A stretch of 64,000 bases of DNA, from positions 242,977 to 306,976 of the forward strand of contig CAZVHP010000004.1 of the NCBI GenBank assembly GCA_964627305.1, in the 5' to 3' direction. The position numbers were made by a program, and so were the translations under genes. Under the pieces are notes generated by a model. It saw only the letters and a program-made list of their open reading frames with translations, did no database searches and was not told the origin of the DNA. Every line of letters begins with the position of its first letter. Within the stretch, counting starts at the first letter, position 1. Source of the stretch: WJKG01 sp964627305 (GTDB lineage Bacteria > Zixibacteria > MSB-5A5 > GN15 > FEB-12). This document shows, one piece after another, positions 62,682 to 64,000 of the stretch.

Positions 62682-63458
62682 ATGAAGCTCAATGAGAAGC
62701 AGATTAGCACGATCAAGGAACTCGTGTCCGCAGTTGATGCTGCGCGAGCAGAGGCCAGTACTCCGCAGGAAGATCAGAATGCAACTGGCATTGATAGGGC
62801 TTGGAACGATGTCTTCAAGTCAGTAGTGAAACCCCACTGTCCTGCAGACTACTATGGCGTGTCGATGGAGATTGGTAGCGAGCTATACGATCTGATTGAA
62901 GATGCTCTGGTCAGCGACTTTCTCGACAAGGAAGCACTTGCAGAGAGTATTGCAGGCCTCATCGCCTGCGTTGTCACTGCGGTTGACAGAAGCTACTGGA
63001 TTGTTGTTGCGCCGCTTGAGTGCTGCTTCAAGTCCTTCCCCGGCGTTAGTGACTTCGAGGATTCCCTGATAGTCAACCCATACCGCGACGGATGTCCGAG
63101 AGAGGACTGGTCCAATTACATCGCCAACGCCATCAGAGAACACAGCTCTCTTAGGCACGCCACCCAGGACTTCGACGCTGTTGAATGCGCTCGTCTCGTG
63201 GGCCACTTCGCTGGATGGACATACGGAGCGGACTTGAGGCCTGTTGTTGTGATACACTGTGGCAAGGCAAGCCACTACGGCATTCGGAATCTGGCTCAGA
63301 GTCGCTTAGACGAGGTGAGCGCGTTGTTAAGATTCTTGCACTTCATTTCACGCGAAGAAGATAGTGAAAGGACGCAGTTTCGTCTACGAGCCGCCGAAAG
63401 CAAAGCAAAGACCATTGCCTCTATAGGAAGCTTCCGACGGCTACCATTCTCAATGTAA
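62682..63458 (+). CDS. 5' part of a probable HEPN-type gene interrupted by a frameshift
   Basis: This reading frame encodes 258 residues starting MKLNEKQISTIKELVSAVD, with a good ATG context (GGGGATGGGGCT before it). No domain is recognised in it; it is mainly helical and acidic, with EIGSELYDLIEDALVSDFL and HFAGWTYGADLRPVVVIH. It stops at 63456, but the next frame is open from 63368 to 63949 and carries a HEPN-like motif, so the two probably once formed one protein. Third codon positions are visibly less G/C-rich than in neighbours, a sign of recent transfer. A host-defence role is only an inference from the HEPN part. Confidence 0.6.
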   Translation: MKLNEKQISTIKELVSAVDAARAEASTPQEDQNATGIDRAWNDVFKSVVKPHCPADYYGVSMEIGSELYDLIEDALVSDFLDKEALAESIAGLIACVVTAVDRSYWIVVAPLECCFKSFPGVSDFEDSLIVNPYRDGCPREDWSNYIANAIREHSSLRHATQDFDAVECARLVGHFAGWTYGADLRPVVVIHCGKASHYGIRNLAQSRLDEVSALLRFLHFISREEDSERTQFRLRAAESKAKTIASIGSFRRLPFSM

Positions 63459-63598
63459 CAGATTGCGACTCTCAAAAGCTCATACCATCGCTGGCCGAGT
63501 GCGATGGCCCGAGCCACTTCATTGAACGCAGTAAGTCGACAGTACTCAATCCACTGGCATTCTTTGATACGTGGGAGAGATATGGTAAGAACTTCTTA

Positions 63599-63949
63599 TT
63601 GCTCCAGAGAAGCTCCCTGCCTGACGAAACTAAGGAGCGACTATCTTCAGTTATACGACTCGTTAGTGCATGCCGCTTTGGGGAGTTCGTTGATCTGACG
63701 CTTCATTGCATCATCGCAACCGAAGCGCTGCTGTCAATCTGTGGCAAATCCGACAGCCTCGCAGAGCGCTTCGCATTGTTTGGTTCCTGTCTATTGAGCG
63801 ATGACGCTTCGAACAGGAGAGACTACTATGCGAACCTAAGAGAGTTCTATAAGTATCGTTCCCTTCGAGTCCATCAAGGGAGGGCCTATGAGTTCTTGCC
63901 GCGAAGGTCGTTTAGAATTGAAACCAAACCAAGCGGCAGCGATTACTGA
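63599..63949 (+). pseudogene. 3' part of the interrupted gene, with a HEPN/Apea-like RX4H motif
   Basis: The frame is open from 63368 but has only a TTG (63599) as possible start. The protein reads FVDLTLHCIIATEALLSICG and REFYKYRSLRVHQGRAYEF, with RSLRVH fitting the RX4-6H motif of HEPN ribonuclease domains and the E-A-L-L helix of Apea-like HEPN (abortive-infection-associated) proteins. Read together with 62682-63458, a single frame change near 63420-63445 would restore a protein of about 420 residues. The stop TGA coincides with the putative left end of an insertion element, so the C-terminus may be truncated. Confidence 0.55.
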
Positions 63950-64000
63950 CCTTCCCCCCGTTTTGTGGACACTCAGTTAAGACACGGTGATTGCTCCAGT
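63947..64000. mobile_element. Possible terminal inverted repeat of an IS3-family element at the right edge
   Basis: TGACCTTCCCCCCGTTTTGT followed by GGACACTCAG resembles the terminal repeats of IS3-family elements (starting TGA, a C run, then TTTTGTGGACA), where a transposase orfA often follows after a short gap. No transposase is inside the window. The call rests on resemblance only. Confidence 0.4.

Noticed and set aside
1..64000. tRNA genes, rRNA and CRISPR arrays
   Set aside because: No T-loop GGTTCGA-type sequences in folding context, no rRNA-like stretches and no regularly spaced repeats were seen by eye; a covariance search was not possible.

Overview
The window looks like chromosomal DNA from a free-living, Gram-negative-type bacterium of the Fibrobacteres-Chlorobi-Bacteroidetes neighbourhood, most like candidate phylum Zixibacteria or a relative. 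That placement is an inference. It rests on secreted proteins with C-terminal dockerin-like repeats, a TonB-dependent receptor with a carboxypeptidase-regulatory N-terminus, a CBM9/DUF5916 outer-membrane protein, a Bacteroidetes-style isoleucyl-tRNA synthetase, and G+C-rich coding DNA with mostly C/G third positions. No rRNA, tRNA or CRISPR array was seen.

Layout. 1-8.2 kb (minus strand): Trk potassium uptake (trkA, partial trkH), an M32 carboxypeptidase, a periplasmic thioredoxin-like protein and dnaE. 8.2-17.9 kb (plus): a structured non-coding region, recA, a secreted beta-helix/dockerin protein, a DNA glycosylase, a DUF2089/SHOCT-like regulator pair with a methyltransferase, a 60-residue cysteine-rich protein, a STAS protein and a CBM9/DUF5916 protein. 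18-20.3 kb: an arsenic operon (thioredoxin-type arsC, arsR, acr3) behind a palindrome that overlaps its promoter. 20.4-27.6 kb: a protein with a decayed aspartic-protease-like domain, then a minus-strand pair made of an outer-membrane barrel and a 1175-residue secreted multi-domain protein. 27.9-33.6 kb: ileS, a DksA-type zinc-finger protein, lspA and an Mrp-type ATPase. 33.6-38 kb: the probable replication origin with dnaA-dnaN-recF. 38-43.3 kb: an orphan ABC ATPase and a 1199-residue secreted mosaic protein behind a long leader. 43.4-50.8 kb: mutM, uvrA, a methyltransferase, an ECF S component, a CDGSH protein, nadC and a divergent ketol-acid reductoisomerase-like gene. 50.9-57.2 kb: a TonB receptor, then an overlapping operon of HEAT-cyclophilin, LolA-like protein and adenosine-specific kinase. 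57.2-62.4 kb: an IscU-like scaffold, hflX, a response regulator, an M1-like pseudopeptidase and a small P-loop ATPase. 62.7-64 kb: a compositionally different, probably frameshifted HEPN-type gene that ends against what looks like the terminus of an IS3-family element.

The most unusual items are the reductoisomerase-like gene with two replaced active-site residues and an apparently leaderless promoter, the M1 peptidase homologue that has lost its zinc site, the strong terminator that ends six bases before recF, the two-component secreted/outer-membrane locus at 22-27.6 kb, and the broken HEPN gene at the right edge. No complete new defence or mobile system can be claimed from the sequence alone.
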